DNA of 64,000 bases from Nymphaea colorata (GCF_008831285.2 NC_045142.1:11796716-11860715), one strand, 5' to 3'. Shown: positions 49,495 through 61,347, numbered from the stretch's first letter. The notes: a model not told the origin generated them from the letters alone. Numbers and translations are program-made.

Positions 49495-52234
49495 TCCACA
49501 CATTATGTTGTATAGAGAATGTCTGTTATGAAGAGAATAAAGTTGGTTTTAATTACAGGACTGGGATTGAGTGATGCAATAACATATGCTAGATCTATCA
49601 TAATGGTTTTAGCTACTCTACAATGGCATGTGCTAGATCTAGTAAGACTAACTCTCTACCTAGAGTAACATAAAATAATCAAATCACAAGCACAATCAAA
49701 CCAAACAAAATGAATGTGGAGGAAGAACAAAAAATGCAGAATCTTTTTCGAATAATCTTCCCTAATCATGACTTTATTCTAAGAAAATTACTATACTAAC
49801 ATCAAATACGAGCTAATCAATGATAAACCTTTGATTTTTATGAACAAATATATTTTTTACAACAAATCTAGCAAGCCACAAAGACTTGTTCCAAGATAGT
49901 GGGGAAGTGATTGCTCATCACCTGCGATTATGAATGATTCTAAACCAACAAAAAAAAAAGCATATTCAATTATCAAATATATTCCTAATCTAAGTTAAAC
50001 CTCAAATATCATGTAAAACAGAGAGATATAATGCTGAAATTCAATGAAAATTCAGAATATGCACATGAGGACAAGTGGATTCTAACTAATATGCATGCAT
50101 GAAAACAATGTCATTTGCTTATTTGCATAGCATCAAATGCCCAATATAGGGTGAAAGAAGAGTGAGCAACCCTTCACATTGATGTGCTTGTCCAGATGGG
50201 AGTTACTCCATGAACCCTCCTTGCTGCTGCCATTGATAAGTTTGGTGGAGGAAAAATAAGAAATGCACAGGACAAAGAAAACAAGAGAACAGTATGTAGC
50301 AACAATGGAACTTCAATGGAGGAAATCACCATAAACTAGGCCTAATGTAGAAAGAAAAGGTTAGGCAGAACACTTTTTAACATTAAGGAGATACCCAAGT
50401 TTATGTCCATGGCCTATTTAAACTAAAAATTCAATCATTAAGTATTTTAGAAAATTTTCTAAAGAAGACCCACTTAGGGACTATTGATAACTAGACTCTA
50501 AGTACTTCCTTAGTTTTAGACTAGCATTTGGCTACAATGAGAACTTCTAGGTCAATTTTAAAAAATTTACATCCCAACAAATTTTTTGTTTGACCTAAAT
50601 GTTTTCACAATGATTTTTCTCCCAGACCTACAAAATATTTCTTTTTTTTTTTTGCTCTAAATTGACCGTTCAATCTCTAAGCTCGATAAAATTGTGACAG
50701 ATCTTATCGAGACCTAAATTAAAATAAATGATCTAAAAGTAGTGAAACCATAATAAATGCATGCAAATAAACTATAAAATGTATTTCATGTATTATCAAT
50801 GGAACAAGGCTTGGTTCAAGAAAATGAAAATTTCATTTCTTTAGAGTCACCAAAAAGTGTATTAGAGATCCAGATTTTATAGATCTCGCTTATATTGCAA
50901 ACTTAATGATGAGGCTCTTACTAAAGAGTGAGGTTTTTATTGGCCTAGAATGTCAGTGCAATTTTCAAGAGCATAACTAGTGGCCAACCTAAATTCTTGT
51001 GGTTGCATTGGTTCAGATATGAGTAGCTACATGCTATGCACAGTAATGTGATAGCATGTGCATTTTAGTAGTTGAATCTTCACGTGTTTAGGAATTGGCA
51101 ATGGTAGTGTTGGCAATGAAGACAAGGCAACATAATTTGTATAGTAAGCAGTTTGAGGTTTTCAATTATCATCAAATTTAAAGTGCACATTGTGCAAGAA
51201 AGAGTTAGACATGCATCAACGTTGATGGTTGGACTTCTTCGATCCTTATGATTTTGTTACTACGTACCATCCATTTGAGTCTAATGTAATAGATGGTTGC
51301 AGTTGCTTGTAAGAGGGTCAATGAGTACTTTGCATGTGAAACTGTAAAAAATGATCAAATATTTTTTTGCATGCCAGTTATTCATATTCAATGATCAAAA
51401 AGCAACTATTATGTATATTAAATTGAGGAATGCTTTAAATGTTATTGATGAGATTAAGGGCACGCATAAAGAGGATCATGGATATACGCATATGAGGGCC
51501 TTGTCAAGTTGGATCTATCAAGTTTTTTGGTGGATGCATTAAGTACTAAATGGTTTGGGTCAGGGGTAGAGTCAAGAACTTTTGGCTGAGGAGCACTTAT
51601 ACACAGCACCTAAAATTTTATCTTTAAAAAATTGTATTAGCTTTAGATTAATATTAAAATGATAGAGGGCCACAATATGTAAATAGCAAAAGGTAAGGGG
51701 CACTGATTTAGAAATAAATAGATTTTACGAGAGGATTCAACATGTAAGTAACTGGAATTAGTGTAAATGTGTGGGCAGCTGCCCACACAATCCCAAATGT
51801 GCATCTGCCCAGGTTTGGGTAGTAACTACGTATACTACACAATATTGGTTTAGTTAGAATTATTTTCCACAAAGTCAATAAAACTTGCCACCCCATTCAC
51901 TTTGAGAGTATGAAGATGTATAAGGACTTGTGACATAATTTCAATGGGTTGATAAGAAAGGAAGGGTGGACAATATGCATCCATATGTCTAATTTATTGT
52001 CAAATTATGATTGAGCAATTGCAGTTTGTTGGTTTGATGCAGATGATAGAGATGCCACACTTGGAATGAGAGTGGATTACTATGTAGTTCATTGTTTTCC
52101 TCCCTAGGACTTGCAATTGTTGATGCTATTTGGGTGATTGTGATACAACGTCCAAGTCAATGTTATCTATTCATATGAGTTAATTACCAAAATGTTACAA
52201 AATTGTGCATGAAGGTGATTGTAAGACTTTTGGG
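49495..52234. repeat. Anonymous repeat sequence of block X, right part, copy B
   Basis: Counterpart of 13,765-16,482, with only scattered differences from A1 and more from X'. It includes the palindrome at 51,768-51,789. No gene recognised. Confidence 0.6.
51768..51789. repeat. 22-bp perfect palindrome, copy B
   Basis: Identical to the copies at 16,017-16,038 and 36,093-36,114. Confidence 0.9.
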
Positions 52235-52886
52235 TTCCTTAGTTTATTATTTTAAATTGAGACTATAAGTTTACTATGAGATTATAGCAGCATTTTTTGA
52301 GAACTATGGGTATAAAAATGATAATTAGTACTACTTTTCACTTGTGATTCGATAGTAATCAAAGTGCATGTTTCAATCTTGAAAAGATACATTGCTCACT
52401 TTAGACATAAAATGGAGAGAGGTAACTATGATAAACATATTATGCTTGTAGCAGTGTAGATGACAATAACTGCCATGAAAACAACAAAATAATACCATGC
52501 AAGGCACTTCACAAGAATCCTATAATTTTTTTGCTACAAATGTATGTGCGATCTAAGGGAGTGGATAGTTCTCTTGTGCTATGGTACTATCTTAAGCAAA
52601 TGTAGTAGATAACTCAGATATACCAAAGGAGTTACTCACACCACATTAGAAAGAGCTTACTTTTGAGGCAAGAGTCCATAGTAAACGTATTTTTTAGTTT
52701 TAGAAAGAATTGTTAGCTCAGTAGAAAATACATGGGTCCATTTGAAGTGCTTGAGAAAGTAGATAATTGAATATGCACTATCACTTTACCGCTATAGTTT
52801 TCTCATGTGTATGATGTGTTGCCGAGGTTCGAGGAATAGAAACTTGCGGACTAGATCTTCTTCAATAATCAAAATATCAAAGCACA
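52235..52886 (+). mobile_element. Tail of block X in B: Ty3 integrase C-terminal fragment
   Basis: Homologue of 36,551-37,190, again with 'RKYMGPFEVLEK' (about 52,722-52,760) and a broken continuation. It joins directly to the PLR promoter flank of copy C. A1 lacks this tail because X is truncated there at 16,482. Confidence 0.65.
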
Positions 52887-54158
52887 TACTGCTAATCCAT
52901 GAGTCTATGGCATATGTATTTTTGTCTAGACATTGAACTAATTGAGAGGATTTTGGGACCTATTGTCATTTCGTTTTGAAAACGTATTCCTAAATTAACA
53001 TACTTGTTGAATGTGTATGTCGTTTGTTTAATCCTTTTTAATATAAAATGGATCGACATATTTCATGATCTTCACTACTTATGCTTTGTTCTTGAATATA
53101 AGGCAATATTATTCGCAGTATGTGCCTTGATGTTTTGATTCAGCTTGTATTTTGATAGAAAAAATCTTGTCTTGTAAATGTGCAAGAAGATTGAATGTGG
53201 ATGGCATTCGAAAATTCTAGATGATGCCAATGAGGACTCCTCAATTAAGTTGTTTCATAATTTCTATATATGATAGTATATTAGAGCAATTATAGGTTTA
53301 CCAATTTATTTACACAAACACATGCACATAGTGGAGCTGATTATGTCTATTTTTTGCTTAACATGTGCATTTGTTGGATTAGGAAAATCACAAACTGTAG
53401 TTTTCCAAATAAAAGAATTTTGAGTTTGTAATGTAACTCATCCACATTAAAAAAAAAAAAAAATAAAGTTTCTTTTCCTATGTAACCCGTCCATATTCTG
53501 TTCTTTTGGTTCGCTAGGTTATTGAAGGAGAACTTTAGTTAATAATATGATTGTTTTGTCTTGTCATTTATGAGAAGATTGGCACAACAGTTGGGGCAGA
53601 GGCTGGCTATGTACATGCAAATTGAAGTATAGGAGGATTAGCACCCTTAAGCATGCACCTAAAACAGGCTTTGTATCTTAAGAAGACACGAGAATTGATG
53701 AGAGCTTTGGATCTCTTGTAGCGGTTTGCATGTGATACTTCTACTCAACCAAATTCTTTGGTCTTGACTATTACTTACCATAGGTGATGTTTTGACTGAC
53801 GAACAACTTAAAGTTTGGGTGAATCTAACAAAAAGTTAGGTGAGGTAAATCTAACAAAAAGTTACGTAAAAAGTTATGTACTTTGAGAGTACAAGTCTTT
53901 ATCTCTTTTGACTGTTGCCCCTCTGCCAATGTATCTTTAATTTAGTCGTGGCGACAAACTCGTTCCTCCATTTTCTCATGGAACCATTTTTCCATGGCAG
54001 AACTGCAATGGAGATCTCAATGGAAAATTTTTCTTGGATGTCCAATCAAGTGGGTGATCTTTTCAAATTAAACATTTTTTGATGTAGCAGGTAAAAGCTA
54101 CCGGACGGTCAAGTGGACGTCACATCAATAGAAACCATGGCACTGTAATTTAGCTTGG

Positions 54159-54164
54159 CACGTG
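54159..54164 (+). promoter_or_regulatory. G-box-like CACGTG element
   Basis: It sits in the context TTGGCACGTGTCACAT, kept unchanged in A1 (1,368-1,373) and B (39,230-39,235). In plants this core is bound by bZIP and bHLH factors. It lies about 1.17 kb before the ATG in C because of the extra promoter segment, against about 0.65 kb in A1. Function is inferred from the motif only. Confidence 0.3.
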
Positions 54165-54637
54165 TCACATATTATTCAGCTCAAGCTGAGTCCAGCCTTA
54201 CATCTGAGTTCATTTGAGCTTTATGGAAATCAAATTGTTTTTAAATAAACCAAGCTGGTGTAACTCAAACTTAACAAAAAAAATTTACTGGAATGGCACT
54301 TGTTTAAAAAAATTCAAATTTGGTGGGCACATATATATATATATATATATATATTTAAGATTTCGCCCACATCAAGCACAATGTGGCTGCGCCATTGAAC
54401 TCGACTCTTTTTTATAACTCAAATGTTAGCTCAAGTTTGTCCTTCACTAGTTTTACATATGCTACCACAAACCCAACCAAGTTGGCCGACTCATTACACA
54501 TCCCTATATTCACATTACCCTATCTAGGCAGGGACTAGCTCCGGTTGCCTCTTATCCAACCTAAGTTAATTTCTTATGTCTCACCAACCACTGCACTCTT
54601 TTTTCCAACATATATATTTAAATTTTCATACATGGTC

Positions 54638-54839
54638 GCACCAACTCCCAACAGTCTTATTCGGCTCACTGACCAGCTAACGAAAAGAAAGGCACCAACT
54701 CCCTACAGTCTTATTCGCCTCACTGATCAGCTAACGCACCAACTCCCTACAGTCTTATTCGTCTCACCGATCAGTTAACGAAAAGAAAGGCACCAACTCC
54801 CAACAGTCCTATTCGTCTCACCGATCAGCTAACGAAAAG
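54638..54839 (+). repeat. Four tandem repeats in the C-specific promoter segment
   Basis: Units start at 54,638, 54,692, 54,736 and 54,790. Each begins GCACCAACTCCC, continues CAGTC(T/C)TATTCG, and ends with a GATCAG-type string and GTTAACG or GCTAACG. Full units are 54 bases; the second lacks a ten-base 'gaaaagaaag' end. A further short repeat, 'ggctctactgatgca', occurs at about 54,839 and 54,902. None of this is present in A1 or B. Confidence 0.9.
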
Positions 54840-55260
54840 GCTCTACTGATGCAGTGAGAAGTGAGAAGCAGGCCTGGTTATATGCACATCTTGAGTTAAA
54901 TAGGCTCTACTGATGCACAAAATTTTCATGCAGCTCATATCTGGTTAACAGAAAATAGATGTTTTTCGGGAAAGAAAAAAAATTAAAAGATTAAAAATAA
55001 TTTTTAAAATATCACAACTTCCTCCCATTTTCTGGGCGTAGATGTATTACATGCCCGAGCTATTTACGCAACTCTCTTTCTGCGCACCCTGGTGCATAAA
55101 AAATTATGCATCAGACAAAAATGCTCTTCTTCTGTTCCGTTTAATAGAGAAAAGAATACTTTGTATAAGGATAGAAAAAAGTAAACGAAAAGAATTAAAA
55201 AAACTAATGAAGACATTTATTTTAAATAATTTCAAAAATACCTCAACTCCTCCTTTGGTG

Positions 55261-55270
55261 TATATATATT
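55261..55270 (+). promoter_or_regulatory. TATA box of the intact PLR-like gene
   Basis: tatatatatt lies 61-70 bases before the ATG, in a context conserved with B (ctcctttggtg before it, tcgcgcac after it). Transcription would start near 55,290-55,300, giving a short leader. Confidence 0.55.
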
Positions 55271-55330
55271 TCGCGCACCGGGTGTGCATGCAACTCACTC
55301 TCAGTGAGAAGAAGGGGATATACAACGGCC

Positions 55331-55648
55331 ATGGATTCAAGCAAGGTCCTGATTGTAGGTTCCACCGGCTACATCGGCGCTTGGATAACCAAGGCCTGCC
55401 TGGCTTCTTCCAAGCACCAGACCTTCTTGCTCACCAGCCCTACCACTCATGCCATCATTTACAAGCTGCCACTCCTCCTCTCCTACAAGCAAGCTGGTGC
55501 TACGCTGGTGGAGGCCTCCCTGGACGACCATGAATCTCTGGTCTCCCTCCTCTCTGGGATCGACTACGTCATCTCCGCCATCGCCGAAGAGCAAATTGAA
55601 CAGCAGCTCAAGCTCGTCCGGGCCATGAAGCAAGTTGGAACCATCAAG
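55331..55648 (+). other. PLR-like gene C, exon 1
   Basis: Residues 1-106, the Rossmann-fold N-terminus with the NADPH loop. The donor AAG|GTCTTT is not the strong GTAAG form but is the same in all three copies. Intron 1 is only 394 bases here; in A1 and B it is interrupted about 180 bases after the donor by the copia/X block. Confidence 0.92.
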
Positions 55649-58414
55649 GTCTTTCTCTCTCTCTCCCTAGACCTCTCTCTGGCTTAGACGATAGATGCGT
55701 TTGTTGACAAATGTAATTAGCTCTGCCAATTGGGTCGACTCATCTTGCCTATTAGATTTTAAGTTGCAAGTGTATCTCTTTTCAAATTTGATCCACTGAT
55801 CAAATTAGCGTTCACGTTTAAACTAATCGACTGCGATGCCCTGTGGGATTAATTAACAGTGGATGGTGCAAAAATTTTTCAGATCATCTTCTTCTAGACA
55901 CCTTTTAAAACATGAAAACAGAGAATGTGGCATGCTAAAACACTATTCCTGTTACATATTGCATTTCGGGATCACCAATATCGCAAACTAAAGTGGTTGA
56001 TCAGAGTTGCGTTTATGAAATCCCTGCTGTTTCGAGTTGCAGAGATTCCTTCCTTCAGAATATGGAGTGGACCCAGATTTCATGGAGCACTCCATCGCGC
56101 CTGGTTCAGTGTTGTTTGAGCAGAAAAGAAGGGTGAGGCGAGCCGTTGAGGAGAGTGGGATCCCGCATACTTACGTGGTTGCTAACTGCCTTGCCGGTTC
56201 TTTCCTGTCTGGCCTGGGTAATTATGGGCGGTTCTGGCCGTCGGAGGCCAAAGTGCAGATCTATGGCGACGGAAATCACAAAGGTAAGAGAAGACCTCAT
56301 TCATTTACTTGAAAGAACGCCAAAATCAAGAAAATTGGCCCAAGGGCTTATGCATTGCCGACTTGCATTCTCTTCCTAGTGCTTTTGGTTTTTCTTCCTT
56401 AGGCCAGCTTAGAAGTCATGTTTTTCCTTTCCTTGGCTTACTGTCTTTGGTCATTTCCTGAAATTGGGCTCTCCGTGGACAGACACAATAACCCTTGTAT
56501 CCTGTTCTCTGATGTTTAAAAAATGATCGACAATTAGTTTTTACTTATTTGACATAATAAAAAAATAGCTTGCAAGATCGTTTAGGATCAACTTCAAGTT
56601 GTATGGTTTAATTTCGATCTATTAAAAAAAAATGAGGTTTCACTGATAAAAGGAACTTAAATAAAGGGATGAGGTTTTGGTGATAAACTAAACTTAAATT
56701 AAGATTTGGTATCAATATTTTGTCAAAAGGAAGGTTATATTTTGGTGATATGACATAAACAAGCTTAGGTTTGAATCTCATTGATTTAGTCGTTTGCTAA
56801 AAAATCAAAGCTGAAGTGTGTCTTCCTTATTCTATTAAAACTTGAGTGTGGTTCATCAACACTCTTTTTATCTTTTATTTTTTATTAAAAAAAATTTAAG
56901 ATTTGCATTAAATTAAATAGCTTTTATATCACCTGATCTCAAGTCCTATAAGCCCATACAGGACATTTTAAAAGGGGAGTTAATTTGATAGATTATTCAA
57001 ACGTCTTCTTAAAGTGCAGTTATTGTTTGCAACTTCTAATTATTAAGTACACTTGATGCTATTGACCATAAAAGAAAGAGCTGTTTGAACAATGACTGTC
57101 ATATTTCTTTTCCAAACAACGGCGCATGAAATATGTCGCCTAATTAAGAAATTTACCTTCAAACATTAACTGGACCAATACAATTTTAACTTTCGTCTCG
57201 CGAGAATTCGGAATGAATTTTACTTCAAGCTGAAACAAGAAACACGTATTGACATAAATGTCATGAATAAGGTAGAAGTTCATAAATAAGAATATTTAAG
57301 TCTTCCAATTAATGGCTTAGGATAGTTGGCGTAGTGGCATATAATATTTAAGTCTTCCAATTAATGCACGTAGGATCCACTCCTTTCTTATGTTTCAAGA
57401 ACATGACACGCCAAAATGAACTAGAGACGTCATAATGCATCCTGACGTCACAAGCCCCAGTAGGGATTATAGACACACACTCTCTCACTCTCACTCACCC
57501 TCTCACATGGCTTGCTTGTTTTTTCACAAAAAACGGAATCAAGGATCACCTAGAACCAGAGGCGGAGACACAATTTTTATATTAACATTTTTAAATATTT
57601 GTTTTAGTGCTGTTTCGGAAATAGAAATCTACGAAGGACTACTCTAGAAATCTTTTCTAGCTCGAAGGAAAGTTTAACCTGGGCAGAGCTAGAAAATTTT
57701 GCTAAGGGGCCTAGTTACATAATTTTTAATTTTTAAGGGGCACCTATGTAATGAAAAAAAAAAACAGCCATGAAATTTTAAATTTAAAAATAAACACTTT
57801 TGTCAGCCTGTATGTGCCATTGCCCATGTCATGCCTACACCTGCCTCCACCCAGTATGTAGATAGATATCAATAATTAAATCATCAACTTATTTACCTAG
57901 CCAAGGAGTTGGAAGTATGATCTTCAACTGGTAGGAGGTCAAGAATTTCAAACTCAAAGTGTGTTTTTTGGAGTCATCTTCTGAGGGGCTGTCTTGCTAG
58001 TTAGCTAGTAAACAGCACCACATTTGTAATGCAATTTATAACCAATTTTGATGTACAGTGGTTTGGATGGTGGAGGAAGACATCGGGAAGTACGTGGTGA
58101 AGGCCATGGATGATGTGCGCACCCTTAACCGCACCATCTATGTACGACCTCCATCAAACATCAAATCTCAGATGGAGGTTGTCAACTTGTGGGAAGCTCT
58201 TAGCGGGAAGACCCTGCAGAAGGAACATATCACCGAGCAGCAATGGCTTCAAAAGATACAAGGTAAGGATCTCCAATCCGGAAGAAAAGTTACACTTTTG
58301 TAATGCATTTTCTGGATCTATGTGCATAGCTGCGCAAAAGTCAAGGCTAGGTCCTGTCGTCCAAACCCTTCAATTGCTGCCCCTCTAACATAGGGAGATA
58401 ACTAAATTAAAATG

Positions 58415-58499
<85 letters not shown>

Positions 58500-61028
58500 G
58501 CTGAAATGCTCCCGCCATCCGTAGACTCTAGCTTCTCACAAATGTATTGTGCATTGAGCTATGTGACAGCTGGAGAAATGTATGTCTTGAATATATATAT
58601 ATATATATATATAAGAAAATTGAACCGTGAATCTAACTCTACTGTGACATCTAGGAACATCGTATTTAGGTGGTCCATCATTTTGATCGGATGGCTAAAA
58701 AAAGAAAATTTTAATGTTTTTTTTCCTCATATGAAACTGCTTTGCCAAGTGGCCTCATTGACTATTCCCGTCATCTTCACTACCCGATCATTGTTTTCCA
58801 GCTGGCCCCTTTTATAGGTGCATCTGGTGTCTTCCTTCTTCTGGCTGACTGAGAGGTTCATCCCTACCACTAGGAATGAGACCTGAAGTTGTAACACCTC
58901 AGATGTTTAGTCCCGGATCGAAGACTGTGAGGGATCTTCAAGGGCTTATAAAGGGAGGCTTTAATGAGATGATTGTCCTGGTTCCTACCCTTTTTAGGAT
59001 TGGAACCGAAATCGCTAGGGGGCGGGTTGGGATCCGTCGAACCAGGGGCCCGAGCCCGGGAGTGGGTCGGGTTGTTATAATGGTATCAGAGCAGTTTCAA
59101 CACTCGGACCTAGGGTCCCACACGCGCGGACGCGTGTGCCTTAAGGGGGGTGGATTGTAACACCCCAGATGTTTAGTCTCGGATCGAAGATTGTGAGGGA
59201 TCTTCAAGGGCTTATAAAGGGAGGCTTTAATGAGATGATTGTCCTGGTTCCTAGCCTTTTTAGGATTGGAACCGAAATCGCTAGGGGGCAGGTTGGGATC
59301 CGTCGAACCAGGGGCCCAAGCCCGGGAGTGGGTCGGGTTGTTATAGAAGTTCCCTCCATTCTTCCTGCCTCCAGGGTCCCTAGCTATGTCAGCATCAATG
59401 ATGACGGCAGTGCACCATTCAAGTTGGATGTTGTGCCCTACGATTTTAAGACATAGGGCCATGCCCACATGAATTGGACTAAAAACCTGCATTCCTGTAA
59501 GTCCCAAGCCTGACCAGCTACGTTATACCCCTTGAGGCTGGAACCTCCCATCTCAAAAGTGTTTGATATATTATAAATTTATTGAAGATTACAAGTCCAT
59601 AGGTGCCTGCCACCCAAAGGACTTTCCTTTTCCTCCATGAAATTAAGCTCCATTTTAGCTTAAATGAAAATCCTTTTTTTCTCCACTGCATTGGTTGTCC
59701 TTGGGCCTGCATTCTCACCTATACAAGTGAGTTGAAAAGGGAGAGAGGACAACATTAACTCCATATACCATACTGGAGCTCCAGCTTAACTCTGCTAAGC
59801 TCTTAAACTCAACCTCCTTTTCTTTTTCATAGCATCTTCACAAAGATCACCTCATATACTTTTAACATACAAGAAATAAAGCACAAGTGAGACTAAAAGA
59901 GAAAAGGACTGGGAGATACCTAAAAACTTGGTCTAGTGGATCATAGTTACTTGTTGGGCAGAGCAGATTTATAAATGATAACTTCAGCCTTTTTTAAGTC
60001 CCTTTTTTAACAATTTCATAAAAACATATTTTCATGATCGACCCAAAACCTTTGAATTATATAATCAGCTATGGGGAGAGAGAGAGAGAGAGATTTTCTG
60101 CAATGGGTTGTTAGTGACAGGACACAAAAGTAGGAAAGAGAATTGGATTGACAGAACATATGTACCCATGTCTAGGGATAACAGTGACATCACCTGCTTT
60201 CTCAAAATCTACTCGAACTCACCTGTATGTGCCCGACTTGAGCTTGACTCATTTAATAAACAAGTTAAGCTCAAGCTTGAGTTAACACCTGAGTTATGAA
60301 TGAGTCGAGTTTGAGTTACATGAGCTTGACTTGTTTAAACTCAACCCAGCTGGTGTCTTCCCTGTTTATTAATCTTCAACAGTATATCAGTAATCTTTGA
60401 AAAATTTTAACACCTTGTTTTGTGCTTTTCATTTTTATTTAAAGAAAATTATATATGAATCAAGTGACTTCCGATAGAACAAGTTGAGCTCAAGCCAAGT
60501 AATATGTGACTTGAGCCGAGCTGGAGCTGGCTAAGCTCGAGCTCAGCTCACTTCTTATACATTCCTTGCCATGCCCATGATCAATTAATGAAAGATAACC
60601 ATTTTTTTCTTGTATGACAATGGTAGGGCGGATGATGAGGTCCCCTACGGGGGAAATTTTAACAGTATATTCATCTCTGCATTGCTTAGAACTACTTTTA
60701 AGAGCTGACCTTGGTTAACTTCTACATTTTTGTCCAGTAAATGAACAATAAATGCCATTATTACTTTATATAGTGATCTGCATGTTTTATTCTTGCATGC
60801 CCTTGACAGTGACCGAGTCCTGCTTACAGACGTTTGCATATATTTTTGTGTATATGTGCAGATGAGAACCTGCCGTGGGAGCTGAGACTTGTACTTTCCA
60901 TTATCTATCACATCTTCTTTGAAGGAGTTATCATGTCCTTCCCCATCAGCCATGATAATGAAGCTTCATCACTCTATCCTGAGGTTAACCATGTGGACAT
61001 CAACTCTTATCTCAATGGTTTTCTTTGA
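55331..61028 (+). CDS. PLR-like NADPH-dependent reductase (isoflavone reductase/PCBER family), 4 exons, 309 aa
   Basis: Exons are 55,331-55,648, 56,043-56,283, 58,059-58,262 and 60,862-61,028, with canonical GT..AG introns. They join to 930 bases without a stop before the TGA; family members are about 310-320 aa. Seen: GxxGxxG NADPH loop (VGSTGYIG, residues 9-16), RFLPSEYG (107-114), family catalytic lysine at 134 (FEQKRRVRRAVEESGIPHTYV context), 'ANCLAG' (153-158), 'IYGDGN', EEDIGKY, and a C-terminus with EASSLYPEV. Known: the family reduces lignans, isoflavones and phenylcoumarans in the cytosol. PLRs convert pinoresinol to lariciresinol and secoisolariciresinol. Several stretches (KLPLLLSYKQAGATLVEASLDDHESLV-type, IYHIFFEG) fit PLR better than PCBER or leucoanthocyanidin reductase; substrate is inferred only. 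The start is chosen at the ATG in gccATGg; the frame is open upstream only to a GTG. Confidence 0.85.
56043..56283 (+). other. PLR-like gene C, exon 2 (catalytic exon)
   Basis: Residues 107-186 plus one base of the next codon. It is the only copy of this exon in the window. It carries RFLPSEYG, the catalytic lysine and the 'ANCLAG' segment. Acceptor gttgcag|AGA, donor AAAG|GTAAGAG. Confidence 0.92.
56284..58058. other. Intron 2 of PLR-like gene C
   Basis: 1,775 bases, AT-rich, with no gene seen. ORFs such as 57,435-57,647 contain a CT-rich run and have no family signature. A fragment near 57,680-57,760 (gcagagctagaaaatttt..aaggggc) resembles repeat-derived sequence also seen near 16,750. Homology with pseudogene A2 starts near 57,803. 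Confidence 0.7.
58059..58262 (+). other. PLR-like gene C, exon 3
   Basis: Completes codon 187 and encodes residues 188-254 plus one base. It includes EEDIGKY, DDVRTLNRTIYVRPP and the NIKSQMEV stretch. Acceptor tgtacag|TGG, donor CAAG|GTAAGG. The stop and the donor mutation of A2 exon 3 are absent. Confidence 0.95.
58416..58496 (+). repeat. (AC)n(AT)n compound microsatellite in intron 3 of gene C
   Basis: About 25 AC units followed by about 15 AT units. The pseudogene A2 counterpart (about 17,842-17,871) is much shorter. A second AT run lies at about 58,590-58,613 (A2: 17,970-17,997). Confidence 0.95.
58890..59345 (+). mobile_element. Complete TRIM (terminal-repeat retrotransposon in miniature)
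   Basis: Two 190-bp LTRs (58,890-59,079 and 59,156-59,345), each starting TGTAACACC and ending GTTGTTATA, enclose only 76 bases. The interior starts with the primer site TGGTATCAGAGC (59,081-59,092, perfect initiator-Met type) and ends with the polypurine tract ttaaggggggtggat (59,141-59,155). A perfect 5-bp duplication GAAGT flanks the element (58,885-58,889; 59,346-59,350). The A2 intron has the site without the insertion. There is no coding capacity; it would need proteins in trans. The LTR end TA rather than CA is unusual; the relative at 21,776-21,956 has CA. The two LTRs differ at only a few positions. Confidence 0.96.
60862..61028 (+). other. PLR-like gene C, exon 4 (C-terminal exon)
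   Basis: Completes codon 255 and encodes residues 256-309, then TGA. Acceptor tgtgcag|ATG. The end HVDINSYLNGFL corresponds to the family's conserved Y-L near the C-terminus. Downstream, 61,029-61,347 is the 3' flank, with no obvious AATAAA-type signal close to the stop. Confidence 0.93.
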
Positions 61029-61347
61029 CCATGTGCCATCGCTTGCTCTTCTTGTCTCCATAACAAATATCAATGGAGTTCATGGTGTGTTAACTCCATA
61101 TTTCTGTTGTTTTGTTAAGAAGATTCCAAGTGCATGCATTCTGATTGCTCATGAAATCTGATGTCTTTCTATATGATAAATGGGACTGAGCCGTACATGT
61201 AAGTCATCCTCAGCCATTGCTGGATTAGCGCTTAAGTTGGCAAATCATGATTATCCTGCAAACGAGCCTAGTGATCTCGATCCTATAAAGAGATATTTCA
61301 TGGGAAGGGAGAGAGAAAAAGAGAGTGGAGCTTTAAGTGCAGCTGAA

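Larger units (their letters stand above)
52887..55330 (+). repeat. Segmental duplication, copy C: 5' flank of the intact PLR-like gene
   Basis: Homologous to 31-2,023 and 37,888-39,843 but more diverged and with several small indels. The main difference is a C-only segment of about 660 bases (about 54,566-55,228) placed immediately upstream of the core promoter. No gene is seen in the flank; the ORF at 54,545-54,778 is a translation of tandem repeats. Confidence 0.8.

Noticed and set aside
54545-54778. 77-codon ORF with repeating 'SLIRLTDQLT' motif
   Set aside because: It is a translation of the 54-bp tandem repeats. The repeat units are not all multiples of three in step, and the frame is lost in the last unit.
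54638-54839. Possible CRISPR-like array
   Set aside because: Units are contiguous tandem repeats without unique spacers, in a plant nuclear context.
55042-55533. 163-codon ORF running from the promoter into exon 1
   Set aside because: It uses a different frame from the reductase and crosses the TATA box and leader. Its second half is an out-of-frame reading of exon 1.
55337-55633. 98-codon antisense ORF over PLR exon 1 (also 39,850-40,146)
   Set aside because: It mirrors the conserved sense exon in both copies, and the sense frame matches a known enzyme family. The antisense frame has no independent support.
58876-59507. ORFs of 94-136 codons in intron 3 of gene C, on both strands
   Set aside because: They lie wholly or largely within the non-coding TRIM LTRs and owe their openness to GC-rich LTR sequence.
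55331-61028. Annotation as leucoanthocyanidin reductase or PCBER
   Set aside because: The segment around residue 154 reads ANCLAG rather than the ICCNSIA-type LAR motif. The N-terminal half and C-terminal exon fit PLR better. PCBER is not fully excluded.
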